Of a DNA stretch of 64,000 nucleotides, positions 10,604-22,700 are shown piece after piece. The notes under the pieces were generated by a model, which had not been told where the DNA came from, ran no database searches, and saw nothing but the letters and a program-made list of their open reading frames with translations. The position numbers were made by a program, and so were the translations under genes. This DNA is from Amanita rubescens (Eukaryota; Basidiomycota; Agaricomycetes; Agaricales; Amanitaceae): assembly GCA_015039365.1 (NCBI GenBank), contig WION01000013.1, positions 372,001 through 436,000 of the forward strand. Direction: 5' to 3'. Positions within the stretch are counted from its first letter, which is position 1. The number at the start of each line of letters is the position of its first letter.

Positions 10604-13600
10604 TATTTTGCACAGTTTCTGTCGGGGGCAATGTAAGTGCAACTTGCAGTGGTTGCTGCTCGACCAGGGTATTTATACAGTACAACCCTTGGTGGGTATC
10701 GTTCCGTAAAGCTATATAAATGGATCAGGCTATAAGTATACTTAGAATAGCTAAGGACAGACTCTGGGTATAAATAGCGTGCATAGTACACCACCGATTC
10801 AACACCCTTCTTTGATGGATGTGACACGAGTGTTGACCAGACCTTGTACTACACTGCCGTCCCTGCACTTTGTCAGGTTCGATGACGCGAAGCACGTACT
10901 TAAGTATGTATAGGTTGCCTGCCTTCTCGGATTTTTAGAGATCGGTGGGGCAAAAGTGGAGATTACATACCTAACAGCTCGGAACTTTGTGATGATGGAA
11001 TTCGTGGCAGGGGATGTGAAGAGCGTTCTTTATATCCGCGCGTCTGTCGATGTTCAATGAGCACTTCTAATTTGTTTAGGGCATGAAGTCTATATATTGA
11101 CATCCCTTACAGGTTTGGTAGAATAACCAGACAACTTCACTGGTTAAACATTGCGAGAACGTTCCAGGCTGTCGGTGCACATTCAAAAGCTCCATAGAAT
11201 CAGCATCAACTGACCTGGAGAGGCAATGGTCCATGGACGATATCGTGTCAAATCCACCACGTCAACGCTGGTTTGCATATCTCAATTCTTGGGTTACCAT
11301 ACCGTAATTGCTAGAAGCCGTCAAAAGGCGTAACTTCACCGTAAAGTGCCGTATCGTGAGACCACTCATTTGTTCCTTTTGAGCATACTTAACGAAAAAA
11401 CAAAGGAACCTTGTGACTCCTACGATCGCGAGTGACGATGATTGTGACCGCCGGGAAAGCGATTCCCGAAATCATTGCCTTTCGTGAACAATCTCTATTC
11501 GGTGGTCAAGGTTGCAAGCGCGACTTTCAACACCGGCTTCACTCGACTGGATCAAATCCACCGTGTCGTAATATTATATAACTATCATCTACGAAATGAA
11601 CCGACTCGGAATTGCAACTGTAATTGACGATGCAGAATGAATGAACCATCTCCTTCAAGTTTATGGGCGCGCAGGAAACTTGAAGACGGGTATGAACGTA
11701 GCCTAGTGAGAGGGGTAAGTGGCTCCGAACCTTTTTTTTTTTTTTTTCGAAACTGGCCACGCCGCTCCCAGGTAGTAGGATAAGGGTATCCAAGTATCCA
11801 AGCCTACCGTTAACATCACGCCTCGAGCGGCTCGTGCGAGACTCACGTATCAATATTTATGTTCTAGTTGAAAATTCAGTCGAGCTTCTGACAGCATTCC
11901 TATATACGAAGATCAGCGCTTGTCACTACGGCCATTGGGAGTAAGGCAAAAGCGATGTCTCTCCTTCGCATGCATATATTGCGTGCGTCAGTCCATCAGC
12001 TCCTGAGCCTCAGGACAACCAACTGGATTGTCACAGGACCCATGCCAGGGCCGAACGCGCTTCTACTAAGGGAACACTATTTTTTTTATCCATGTGATTA
12101 CCACCGTAGTGGACAAGATGCGTGTCAAAGGGATGATAATTTGGCAAAAATATTACCCTAACTCTGGTTTATATTCGAACCCATAAGAAGTATAACGGCC
12201 TTCGACGTTTCCATATCCCGACGGCGAAAAAGCTATTCGCACATTCCAGGAATGCGGATAAGAGGATACAAATCGAAGATTAATCATTAAACCATCGGAG
12301 TGGACAAGGTGGCGTACCTCCAATGTAGGCGGATTTGGGATTGTTCCTATACCGTGATGCTTATGTTTGAGCGTTTGAGCCGCTCGGGCCGGTCCGCGGG
12401 CTTCAGACACAAGTACTTTGGACTACGGGAGAACAAGGAGACCATTTACGTTCAACGGAGTTCAGCCCCGATTGAGTACCTGGGAGAAACCGTCTCCGTT
12501 ACCGGTTAACACGCATCACAGATATTAAGTATGGCATATCTATCCGACGCCATCGATGGGTGTTTCAAATACATCTACTTAATTAAGGAGCTCCGGGAAC
12601 GACATACCTGCCCTTACAGGACCGACGCTGCGATCTGTACGCGAGAAATGGAGCGGAAGGTAAAAGATACCAAGACCGCTAATCCTCGATTAAATAAATC
12701 TCTCCTGAAGAAATATCTGCTCCTACAACCAATTATCCATTGATGTCGCTGTAAAAAAAAAAGTCATGTATATGGCTCGCTATCCCTCATCCGTGTTGCA
12801 GAATATGGTTATCAGTAGAACTAGCGCCACAATTAGCCGTGTCCGATCTCAACTTGAAAACACCCCCTGGTTTCGTTGTGTAACCGCGAACGCAGTGAAA
12901 CGCTGGACATCGGATCGCACATCATATTCTGTATGACCAAATAGACCCTTGTTAACCACACCGTCACAAGCCTCAGGATGAATCACTTTCAATCGAGCTC
13001 GTGATAAAAAGCTCCTCGATTACGGGACGGACAAGAGATTAATGCGAATTGACGGCTTCATGACAGTACGGATCATCATCAGGATCAAATGCTGCCTTCT
13101 GATACATCTCGAACAACCATCTTGTTCAATCGGACTAATATAGTAGTGTCCCGAAAAGCTTGGTGTTTTTTTTTGCCAATGGCGTCGCTACCACCAAGGT
13201 TGAACCTCATTAGATTGCTCCTTTTTCTAAATTGTTGGAATAGCGGAGGGCTTACACTGTGGGCAGATGCATGATATCAAAGTGCTTCACCAACAGATCT
13301 CTAAAATACTTGATTAACAAAGGAACAAAACAAAAGTAAGGAACGTTACACGCCATAGGTTGGACGGTGAACCGGTGACGTTCCTCCAAGGCCAAGATAT
13401 CTGCGAGAATTAAGTGGAAATAGGCTTCAGTCACGTAGGGTGGCTGCTTACCACCATCGCCTTAGCATTCGAACTTCAACGTGTTAATCTCTCTGGATCC
13501 GTCGAAATAGCAAATAAAGGCAGACACGAGCATGGAGTAAAAACAAGAGAAATTTTAACTTGAACACTCTGTAATGATCAGCATCGCGACTGTACCATAT

Positions 13601-13781
13601 ATGAGTGTCGTCGTGCATCACGTCAAAAAAGACCGAATTTATTGGTCTGACTACGGGAGACTACGACTGTACAGACCGTCCCTATTTCGGTATCACCATC
13701 GAAAAGCCTTCAGAGGACCCCTTGTTAGACCACGCAATCGCAAAGAAAAACATGGTATTGAGATTGAGTACATCGTGTAAG
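10604..13781. other. Gene-poor 3.2-kb region
   Basis: No recognisable gene. Open frames are short and lack a consistent splice chain. The most gene-like pieces are minus-strand frames at 12153-12410 (a stretch containing HLVHSDGLMINLRFVSSYP) and 13252-13434 (YFHLILADILALEERHRFTV); neither matches a family I know. A 17-base T tract lies at about 11731-11747. The region could hold a decayed gene or lineage-specific genes. Confidence 0.4.
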
Positions 13782-15491
13782 CTATCCGCTAGGATTGTTG
13801 ACTCTCTGAAAGGTATACTTTGTTGGCGCAAGGCCGACGCGTTTGTTCTCACTATCGTAAGATATATAAAGCCTCTGATGCACGCAGTAACCGAGGATGA
13901 ATTCGAATCCTGTGCTGGACATTTCCCCAAGATCACCGAAGATGAGATAAACATCGTCGGATGATGCATTGACGGAGCTGGGTGGCACGGACAATGCATC
14001 AGGAATGAGTTCCACAGTGATCTGCCAGTGAGAAGGAAATGTCATAAGTGAACGAAACCTAAAGTCTAGATGACTTACATCACCGGAAACTTGAATATAA
14101 AAGCTCTTCATGTTCGCAAACTGAGTTTTCGTAACTTTCAAAAGGCCAGAGCCATTGTCGAGGACTGCGCCCGTCACATTCTGAATCATTTTGTACACAT
14201 CCGATGTAACATATAGCAGTGTCGTGCCCGAATCAAGAATTCCAGCAGTAACAGGTTGAATGGTTGTTCTTGCGTCGCCGTATTGGAATGATGCATCAAT
14301 ACCCCAGTAGGACGAGGCAGGAGACTGGCTTGTGAGGGGGCTAAAGAGCGAGAGATTTGAGCATGCAATGAATAACAGGCGCACATTAAACCCACACGTA
14401 TTGCAACTCGCCCACGAACCTGCTGTTATCAACGCCACCTAAATGCGTGTTAATAGTTTCGAGATAAAGATTTGAAAACAAACCAAAGGTAAGGTCGCCC
14501 TGCTCAGACACGGGGGAGGGAACATAGGAGAGGCTGACTACAGATGCATTCAACAGTCCCTGATTATATGCGTTATCCGTAACAGTGGGGAAGGAGGAAA
14601 AGTTAAGGTTAGAGGGGCCGAACGCAGCACCTATAAAAATAATTCACATAAAATAATTCTGATATCAAGCATTTGCTCACCTGCCGTAAGATCGGTAGGA
14701 CCGATTCTGCCGGGAGGATATAGTTAGAATAATAACAGGAGTAAGAATATGGTCATCTGCGTACCCGAGGATCCCATCGCACCCGGTGTCAGAAATACCA
14801 TATTGCTGAGCAAAAGTCAGCCGGAAAAACTGAAACTCCAGTATATGCGCACCACTTGAACGGCTGCTATGGATTGATTGTGCACGACCATGTCAGCGAT
14901 ACCTACGATATCCGGATATTCAATGCCGCCCACAATCGCGGAACCATATACCCCAAGCTAGTTTGGATGTTCAACTTTTGTGTGAACAAGTACGCCTACA
15001 CTTACGTCTACATTGTATTGAGTCACTGCATAATCACTCGGCTTGCCAATGAAAAAGGTATTCGAGCTGTGCTGCGACGTCAGATAGAACACAGATTGGT
15101 CGTCACTCCTACCTTCCCGTATCAATGATGAGGTTATCTGAGCATGTTCAAACTTGAATAATTTATCGTAGGCCCGTCATGGATAGCACGTACATTCCTT
15201 AGGAGGATTGCCAATGTTGACCGGGACGCACTGAATGTCTCCCATATCCTTGGTGGCACTGCTATAGGTGCGACGCGCGTTGTCGACTTTGATGCCAGTG
15301 GATGAACGGCGAGTTATCGGTTCTCGGGCTCTAGCTTGGCCGCGTTGCAGGGGGTCAAAGGCGCCATGGTTCTTCCGAAGCCCGTAGCGCTTCCTTGGGG
15401 GCACGACGGGGGAACGACTGGGAGCTACTGGACTAGCGGCAACCGTCAATGCAAGGAACAGAGTGATTAGTGATAGCGAAATGAGCGGCAT
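13782..15491 (-). CDS. Secreted A1-family aspartic protease
   Basis: A many-exon gene. It begins with a signal peptide (MPLISLSLITLFLALTVAAS) followed by a basic propeptide. The first catalytic motif is split by an intron: IDTG is encoded near 15115-15140 and the next exon continues SSNTFFIGKPSDY, restoring DTGSSNT. The second catalytic motif is ILDSGTTLLYV (Asp codon near 14232). The C-terminal lobe ends EFILGYCVHQRLYISYDSENKRVGLAPT. Both active-site aspartates are present, so the enzyme looks functional. Such proteases act outside the cell or in the vacuole on protein substrates. A second gene of the same family lies at 35269-37008 on the other strand. Some small exons in the 14440-15000 stretch were not fixed exactly. 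Confidence 0.85.
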
Positions 15492-15803
15492 GAGATTAGA
15501 CTGTGAATTAAAAGAGCGAATAGTATATGAGAGAGCGTGAAGTAGGGGGTTGTGATGAAAGAGATGACGAGGGCATTGGGCTTTTATACAGCTGAAGGTG
15601 GTGGTCGGTGAAGTTCACGACGTCATTGCCGATCATACTACGCTTACCCGTTTTGGTCAAGGTGGACACACAACGTACAACATTTGCTTACATTCTTCTA
15701 TCTACACTACAGGAGCTTCACATATACACAAATTATATATACGAAAAACCGTCCCAGTGATAAACAATCCTCACTTACCTTTGCGATCCTGAATCCAGAT
15801 CAA

Positions 15804-16728
15804 TTAAGAAAACGAGCCGTGTATGAGCGCATCCCACGCCGTATTCTTGGTTTGTAGCGTTTCCAGAAGTTTTGCTCGTGGAGTCAACGCACCTCCGTTT
15901 TCATGCGGATGATGAGACTTATCGATGTGCGGAGACTTCTCGCCACGAGCTGGATCACGATTATGCTCGATTTTCGCATCTGCGTCCAGCGGAACGGCCT
16001 GTACTGGGCGTGGGACTGCTGTAGGAAAAACTTCCGCTGTGGGCTTGGACCCAGCTGCCACGATAGGCGGTAGCAGTTGCAAATGTTCTTCCTCCGGCGC
16101 TAAGATGGGCGAGTGCCCTGCCGCCGGCCCTGGAGAATGAGTGATGGGCGGACTATTTGCGGCACTAGCAGGGGCTGAGGAGGTCGCCGGAGTAGCGGTG
16201 CCGGATTCTAAGCCGTAAGGTGCAGGAGACGATGTCGCTGTGTGCGGGTGCGTGAAAAAGTAATGTGGCTGAGGAAATGAAGGAGTCATTCCTGGCGGCG
16301 TATTCAGCTCCTAGCCAGTTATCCAGGTCATCGGTGTTAGCGACTGAACCACACACAGGCCATAGATGACTCACGGGACGACCAAGCCTTGACGGAGGAG
16401 AGGGATGGTGAGCGTGGTGCAGATGGGAATGGGAGTGAGAGTGTGGATGGGGACTCGGGCGCGGATGGAGATGGGACGAGTCAAGTGGCCGACTTAGGAG
16501 AGACTCGGTTGGGATGACGGCTGGGTAGACAGGCGTTGCCGATCCGGAAGCTGGGCGAGATAGAGACGTGCAGGGCCTTTTTGGTGCCAAGATGCTGCCC
16601 AGAGCAAGCCTGAGAGCCTCTTTGTGATGTGTGTTTCGTGCATGGTCATGATGAGGATGTACAGCAGTTGGTGAGACAGAGCTGGAGCGGGAGCGCTCAA
16701 CCTCTGCAGGCTGGATTACGAGGTACAT
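15804..16728 (-). CDS. His/Pro/Ser-rich low-complexity protein, function unknown
   Basis: Two exons, about 16728-16375 and 16310-15804, joined in phase 0 with GTGAGT..CTAG ends. The first exon contains a conserved-looking opening (HKEALRLALGSILAPKRPC) and a His-rich tract (HPHSHSHSHLHHAHH). The second is rich in Pro, Ala and Ser, and its last segment (RAKLLETLQTKNTAWDALIHGSFS, read in two pieces) looks like a short conserved motif at the C-terminus. No catalytic domain, signal peptide or membrane span is evident. The start at 16728 is the first ATG of the long frame; an upstream small exon is possible. I do not recognise the family with confidence. Confidence 0.5.
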
Positions 16729-16975
16729 TACTGCAGTTTGAGACTGAGGATGAGACGTACCATAATGCGCAGTGTGTGCGTTCAACGTGAGTGCGCAGAC
16801 GCAAGTGACATGAACAATCGGATGGGTGCTAAATGCCAATGTCCAGATTGGTATCAATCACATCACGTAAGCCAACACTCGCCACAGTTATACGATTAGA
16901 TATACACCGTGCTGCTATATTGATACAACTGCTTATATAGACGTTAAAAGAGTTTCAGGGTTGTAACCGCGACTA

Positions 16976-18382
16976 TCAGACGAGCGGCTCTCCTCGCGCT
17001 AATCTGCCCAAAGCATCCTCCGGTCTCACTCGGCCAATGCCGGGTTGTCCGATGACACCCATCTGCTGTGCCTCCCACTCCTCTTTCTTCTTTTCAACGG
17101 GGTACCACTCCACCTTACCAGCCCTGAGATTCTGAGAAGCAAAAAGTTGTCATGAGTGTTGGACAGCACGGATACAACCGGTCCGGTACCTGAGGTGGAT
17201 GGCGAAAATATTCGTCATTGATATTATGGTCCATGACCTTGGGACGGTCGACGACCTGATATGCTTTCTTAAACTTTTGGTCACTATATTTGAATCTCGT
17301 GTCTTTAGAGACAGCCTTCCTCATGTTGTGTTGGATGAAGAATGTACAGGTGATGTCACGCGGTTTCTCTCCACATCGCAACGCCCGCCACGGCTGCTCC
17401 CGGCCCCACCAGTGGTACAGCCACAGCGTACCACGCCGCAACCCGCGCCCATCTCCGCCATCCTCCTTCCACAAGCCAGAATGTCCAAAAAATCATCGCG
17501 ATATTCGCGAACAATACGTCCCACTGTAGCAGCTCCATCGTCTGGCCAGCCGTCGTTGCCCACGTATAACCGTACAGCCTTGCGGGCACAAATAACAGCT
17601 TGAGTGAGTCCAAATCCAATGATGCAAGCTTCGGCCAAACGAGGGCAGCATTCATCGATGATGCCACGATCCCTGTGATAAGGTATAGCATCTGTACAGC
17701 GCCATGCGCTTCCCCAACTCGTGGCCTCTTCACAGCCAAATGCATGTGCTTGAACGTCGACACTATAATTGGAAAAAACTGCCATATCGCCGTTACGTGC
17801 GGATCGTTAAGAACCAGCATCCCAATTGCAGGAATTAGATATCCCATCAAGAGGCCAAACATTATTGCCTCAACGTGCTGTTTCGTTAACATGTCCTTTC
17901 GCCCTGGTGTAGAACCAAACAGTATAACCATGGCGAAGTAAATAGGGAATGTTATCGCGACCGTCACGTTCTGGTATATCGCACCCAACAATGAAAAGCT
18001 AGACAGGAACGGGTTCCGAATCCATTTCCCTGCCGTTCTTGCAGATAGTCTGTATCGCTGCATCTCGACAGCTAATAATTGCGAGCAAAGGCAGCAAGTT
18101 TCCGAGGCCGTAACTCGTGAACAACCTTGGAAGAGGCTCGTCCTCATCAGGCTGTATTGCGAATTGGAAAAAGGTGACAAGGTTACACAGCACTTTATCG
18201 AGCGCGTCGATAGCAGTGTAGGGTAGTCGATAAGGATTTTCCGAAAGATCAGTCTGTGCGGAACAGAGTCCTTCCAGGGCGCTTCCTAGTCCGGATTCAT
18301 GGATGTGTCGAAAAATGTAGGTCGTTGCGAGAGCGCTGATAGTAGTGAACAGCAGAACGGGTAAAATCGTGTTCTTGAACAT
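16976..18382 (-). CDS. Polytopic membrane protein, function unknown
   Basis: The first exon begins MFKNTILPVLLFTTISALAT, a hydrophobic signal-anchor-like segment. Further hydrophobic segments follow: LLPLLAIISC, GAIYQNVTVAITFPIYFAMV, AIMFGLLMGYLIPAIGMLVL, LYLITGIVASSMNAALVW and IFWTFWLVEGG. At least six or seven spans are likely. The last part is a charged soluble tail (FKKAYQVVDRPKVMDHN, then KVEWYPVEKKKEEWEAQQ) ending at 16976. The tail joins the membrane part only if a very short intron of about 40 nt near 17320-17360 is removed; otherwise the frame stops at 17356. The layout recalls membrane proteins of fungal secondary-metabolism loci, but no specific function is supported. It is divergent from hsp10. 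Confidence 0.55.
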
Positions 18383-18514
18383 TTTCCGCTGCGTTTGTCG
18401 GCGATTTGCAATGACTGGCGTGACAGGATGCGCACGTGATGTGACCGGAGAATTTTCTCGAATTTTTTTATAGGTTTATTCCAACTTTTCGCACCCTTCA
18501 GTTCACATTTCTCA
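18383..18514. promoter_or_regulatory. Bidirectional promoter between the membrane-protein gene and hsp10
   Basis: Only 132 bp separate the two divergent start codons, so both promoters must lie here. The stretch is A/T-rich near 18455-18480 (gaattttctcgaattttttt). A gaattttctcgaa run resembles inverted GAA/TTC units of a heat-shock element, which would fit hsp10, but this is a pattern match only. Confidence 0.4.
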
Positions 18515-19004
18515 ATGGTGCGCATCCCCGTTCCGCAAATGTTCCAAATACTAACGAACATGACATAGGCTGCTCAAGCGACATTCAAGTCCATTAGGTC
18601 TCTAGTACCTCTTCTGGACCGTGTTCTCGTCCAGCGTTTTAAGCCAGAAACGGTGAGACTCATTGAGTGCTGCTACCACGTCATGCACTTACAACGTGCA
18701 CGCAGAAAACTGTGTCAGGCATTTTCCTGCCCACGTCAGCTACCAACAATCCTCTGCCTGAGGCTACCGTGGTTGCTGTCGGTCCTGGCGCACCCGACAA
18801 GCATGGCAAGATTGTTCCTACGCAGGTCAAGGCAGGCGATAGAGTGTTGCTACCTGGCTGGGGCGGCAGCTCCATCAAGGTTGGGGAAGAGGTCCGTACT
18901 CTGATAATTTCATTTGTCTGTTTTCCCTCGGCTGACGTCAACTGCGTATCCAGGAGTACTTCCTTTTCCGCGACAGTGAAATCCTTGCCAAGATACAGGA
19001 ATGA
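18515..19004 (+). CDS. hsp10: Mitochondrial 10-kDa chaperonin (Cpn10/GroES)
   Basis: Four exons give 107 residues: 18515-18517 (the ATG alone), 18569-18652, 18706-18891 and 18954-19004. The protein reads MAAQATFKSIRSLVPLLDRV, then a GroES fold with the mobile loop (TVSGIFLPTSATNNPL), the core VVAVGPGAPDKHGKIVPTQV and GDRVLLPGWGGSSIKVGEE, and the C-terminal EYFLFRDSEILAKIQE. Length and motifs match mitochondrial Hsp10, which caps the Hsp60 ring during protein folding in the matrix. The first coding exon holds only the start codon: the frame upstream of exon two has no ATG in phase, and ATG|GTGCGC..GACATAG|GCT gives a correct junction. Confidence 0.92.
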
Positions 19005-19789
19005 GTGAGCTCTTGTGGTCCAGGGCTCTTCTGTAGTCAATGGCTCATGCGAGTAAAACGCGTGGCCATGATGAGACGTGGTATATGGATGAGACTCTGC
19101 GAAAAGTTGGTTATGAACCTACCTAATCCCCTCTCACTAATTATGTGTTCTACATGTTACCGCATCAATCAACAATGAATTCAATTATTGATAGATTTTG
19201 GCTTTGATTTGCTCTGCGGTGTAGCCGTCGAGGTCAACCGGAATCTGACGTCCAGTCAGATACCTGCTGTACACAGGCATAGTTGTGATGTAGCACTAGT
19301 ATTGGCGCAAGGACGTTTCAAGCTCATTAATTATTGGGCACATATTTGAGCATTCCCCGCGCGACATGCATGCGATAACATTAACAACCACAAGCCTTTG
19401 ATAACCGTGGGTAAAAATGTAAATTGAATGATCTTTCCGACTCCGACCAGGGATATAGAAAGTAACTCATGCATATGATAAATGTAAGTAGCAGAACATC
19501 TAGCATGATTGTATAATGACAGGATTGCCATTAGCAAGATAATTCAATAGAGACAGGCATCTTAACAAACCGGGCGGATGCCGTCAACTTGCCTTCACAC
19601 GCGCTATAAGGTTTAAAGCAAATCTTGTCTTCGCCGGTGCTCGTGGTCGTGGAAGATATGTAAACACTCCAGAACGCACTCGGGTTACTCATCCAGGAAA
19701 GGAAAATGTGGGTACGTGTGAAGGAGACTGAAAGAAGCGCTGGTCTTATATACACGTTTTCCGCAGCGCCCTTTCAATCGATTACCGTC
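19005..19789. other. Spacer between hsp10 and the helicase-AAA+ gene
   Basis: About 785 bp with only short frames. The right end (19690-19789) should contain the promoter and leader of the large gene. Nothing else is recognised. Confidence 0.4.
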
Positions 19790-22700
19790 ATGTCGACTGT
19801 TATCGACTGTAAGTGCCGTCGAGAAAATGCCGCAGGTTTTTGTGCTTATCGGACCCATTGCAGCGAAATCTGCGATTATAGATCCGGTACGAGCTGCCAA
19901 GCTCGATGCGCTCTTTAAGAAAACCTTGAAATCCAATAATCCAGTCCCTCCATCGCAAAAGGAACTGTTTATCTCAGCCATATGTGCCCAAGGTGATCGA
20001 GTGGCGTGCATCAGCGAAATAATTCGATGTGGCAATGGATTAGCATCTCTGACAGCGGTGCTGCGATATGACTCCAGTGCTATGTTCGTCAATAAACATG
20101 CGGTGAAGATTTTGGATTATCTTAGGGCTCCGGAGATAGAGGAGGTTAGCGGCGGTCAGTATCTGCAGACGGTTTTGATGGCATTGGTGATGCCGCCGGT
20201 CTTCTGGGAATCGTTGTGTTCGGCGTATAAGACTCAACAGCTCAGTGGAGAGGGAGAGTACGTGATCTCATTAACAATTCTGATGTCTTAATAACTCCGC
20301 TGTAGGATATGTTTTGCATGGCTTGTATCTAAGCTTGTCTCGTACCAGATAAGCGATGCAGACTTCTTTCGGACCAATGTCCGAGAAAAAGGCTATGTTC
20401 ATTTATTCATGCAGTCGAGCCACCCTGAAACGAAGGGCTATGGCGAACGCATTCAACACATTCTCGATACCGGAAAAGTAGCCAGCGTGTCAGACAATGG
20501 GTCTTCCCCTGGAGGTCGTCACGATAACGACTTCTTGGATTTTCGAAAGATCGCCATCATGCCCACGGTGGACGAGATGCTTTCGAACAAGAAGCCGTTC
20601 CTCAGGACGAGCTACATGTTCGAAGATCCGAATACGGAGGAAGACCGTGTCAGCATCTACCTCGACAATCAGTTCCGCTTATTGCGAGAAGACATGCTTA
20701 ATGAGATCAGAGAAGAGTGGCAAGCAGCCCAAGGGAAGACGAAGCGCAGGTATAAACCGCACATTTATGAAGGTCTCAAGATCTTTGACATCTATTGCGG
20801 TCCTGACAAGAAACGGACTCACTGGGGCATACGTTTCCAGCTGACACAAGACATTCCAAGTCTCAAGAATAACAAGATTAAGCCAGCGGAACGCGAAGAC
20901 TTTCTCAAGAAGCGTCGTCGTATTTTATCTCATCAGTCACCTGTCTGTCTAATCGTCGACGAGGAGATCATTGCTATCCCACTTGTTGACAGGGACGAAG
21001 AAATGCTCGCTAAGATGCCGCCTGTCGTATGCTTGCAATTTTACGGGGAAAATGCCGTCATTCGGGCATTGTCCAAGTTGAAAGCCGGTCGAAACATCAA
21101 GCTCTTGAGTGTTGATGTTGCTGTTTTCTCTTACGAGCCCATCTTGAAGGCAATACAACGGATTAATCAGGTTCCATTGTCCCAAGAGTTGTTACATTGG
21201 AAGCAATCTACTATGATGCCGGCGCCTCAAAATATACCGCACGCGATTGTGGCGATGCTTAGGCTAAACCCGTGCCAAGAGCTCCAGTCACTGTTAAGGA
21301 CACCTAAATCCATCAAGCTGGACAAATCCCAAGGAGAATCATTCTTGAACAGTCTTACCCAACGCATATCTCTGATACAGGGACCTCCTGGTGGGTGACG
21401 TCTTTTGTTGTAACTCCCGAATCGTCAGGCTGATACCCTTGATGAGGTACCGGGAAGAGTTTTATTGGTGCGCTCCTGGCCAAAACAATTCATGACCACA
21501 CGGATCAAAACATACTCGTCGTCTGTTACACAAACCATGCCCTTGATCAGTTCCTCGAGGAATTGATAGACATTGGTATCCCCGAGGCAGATATCGTTCG
21601 GTTAGGTGGCATAGGCAAAGCCACGCCCAGAACCACGCCATTAGCAGCTTCAGAAGCAGCAATCGATGCATCGGTTCACCCCCACGGACCGGCATGTCAT
21701 CGACAGCATCAAATCGGAAATCGATAATAAGCAAGAAGTACTTGAGGCCATGTTTGATAAGTACCTGTCGACGTCGCAGTCGACTACCCTTCTGGATATA
21801 CTTGACTGGCTTCAGTTCGAGGAACCGGATTTCTTTAGCGCTTTCCAAATCCCGACGCAAGCTGACGGAATGTCTATGGTCGATCGCGGGGGAAAGCCTA
21901 TCAAGGATGACTACCTGTTATTCTCCTGGAGTAATGGATGGAAACCCAGTGTGCGATTCAAGGACAACCTGGAAAGTTCGCCTGAGATCTGGTCAATGGA
22001 TCTTGCCAAGCGCCGAGCGCTACTGATGAAATGGCGGGAAGAAATCATAAAGGAGCAATGGACGGCATTTTTCTGCACTGGGGAAGAGTACAATGAATTC
22101 ATTCATCAGCTGGAGAGGAAGTTCGCCGAGAGGGACACCCATACGTTACTGAAGGAGGAGGATTATTGGTTGTACCACCACAGGTGCAGCGAAATATACT
22201 GAACTCCTCCAGTCTGTCTCTCCTTCCGTCCTTCTCGTGGAAGAAGGCGGGAGAAATTTTGGAGAGTCACATTTTGACGGCGTTGGGAGGAGAAAAGAAC
22301 CAGTTGATCCTCATTGGTGATCACAAGTGAGTCTTCGACCATGACAAGTTGCTCTCAAGCAGTACTAATGCGCTGTCAGGCAGCTGCGACCAAAAGTGAA
22401 CAGTTATTCTCTCACTGTCAGTATCAAATTTACACTCTGGACCAGATCTCATGTAATTTAGGTCGAAAAAGGCGATGGTTATGATCTCAATAAGTCGATG
22501 TTCGAGCGACTTGTCTTACAAGGATACCCACACACGACGTTGTCACAGCAACACCGTATGCGACCTGAAATTTCTGCTTTAGTTAGGGCTCTCACTTATC
22601 CTGACTTGGTCGATGCTCCGGGAACTACATGGACGTCCCAATCTCATCGGTGTTCGTGATAATCTTATTTTGATCAACCACAACAAGCCGGAGGATGAGA

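Noticed and set aside
11731..11747. Run of T bases as a retroposon poly-A tail
   Set aside because: No coding remnant or target-site duplication was found beside it.
17199..17603. Plus-strand open frame of 134 codons
   Set aside because: It is antisense to the membrane-protein gene, whose hydrophobic frame and splice signals are on the minus strand.
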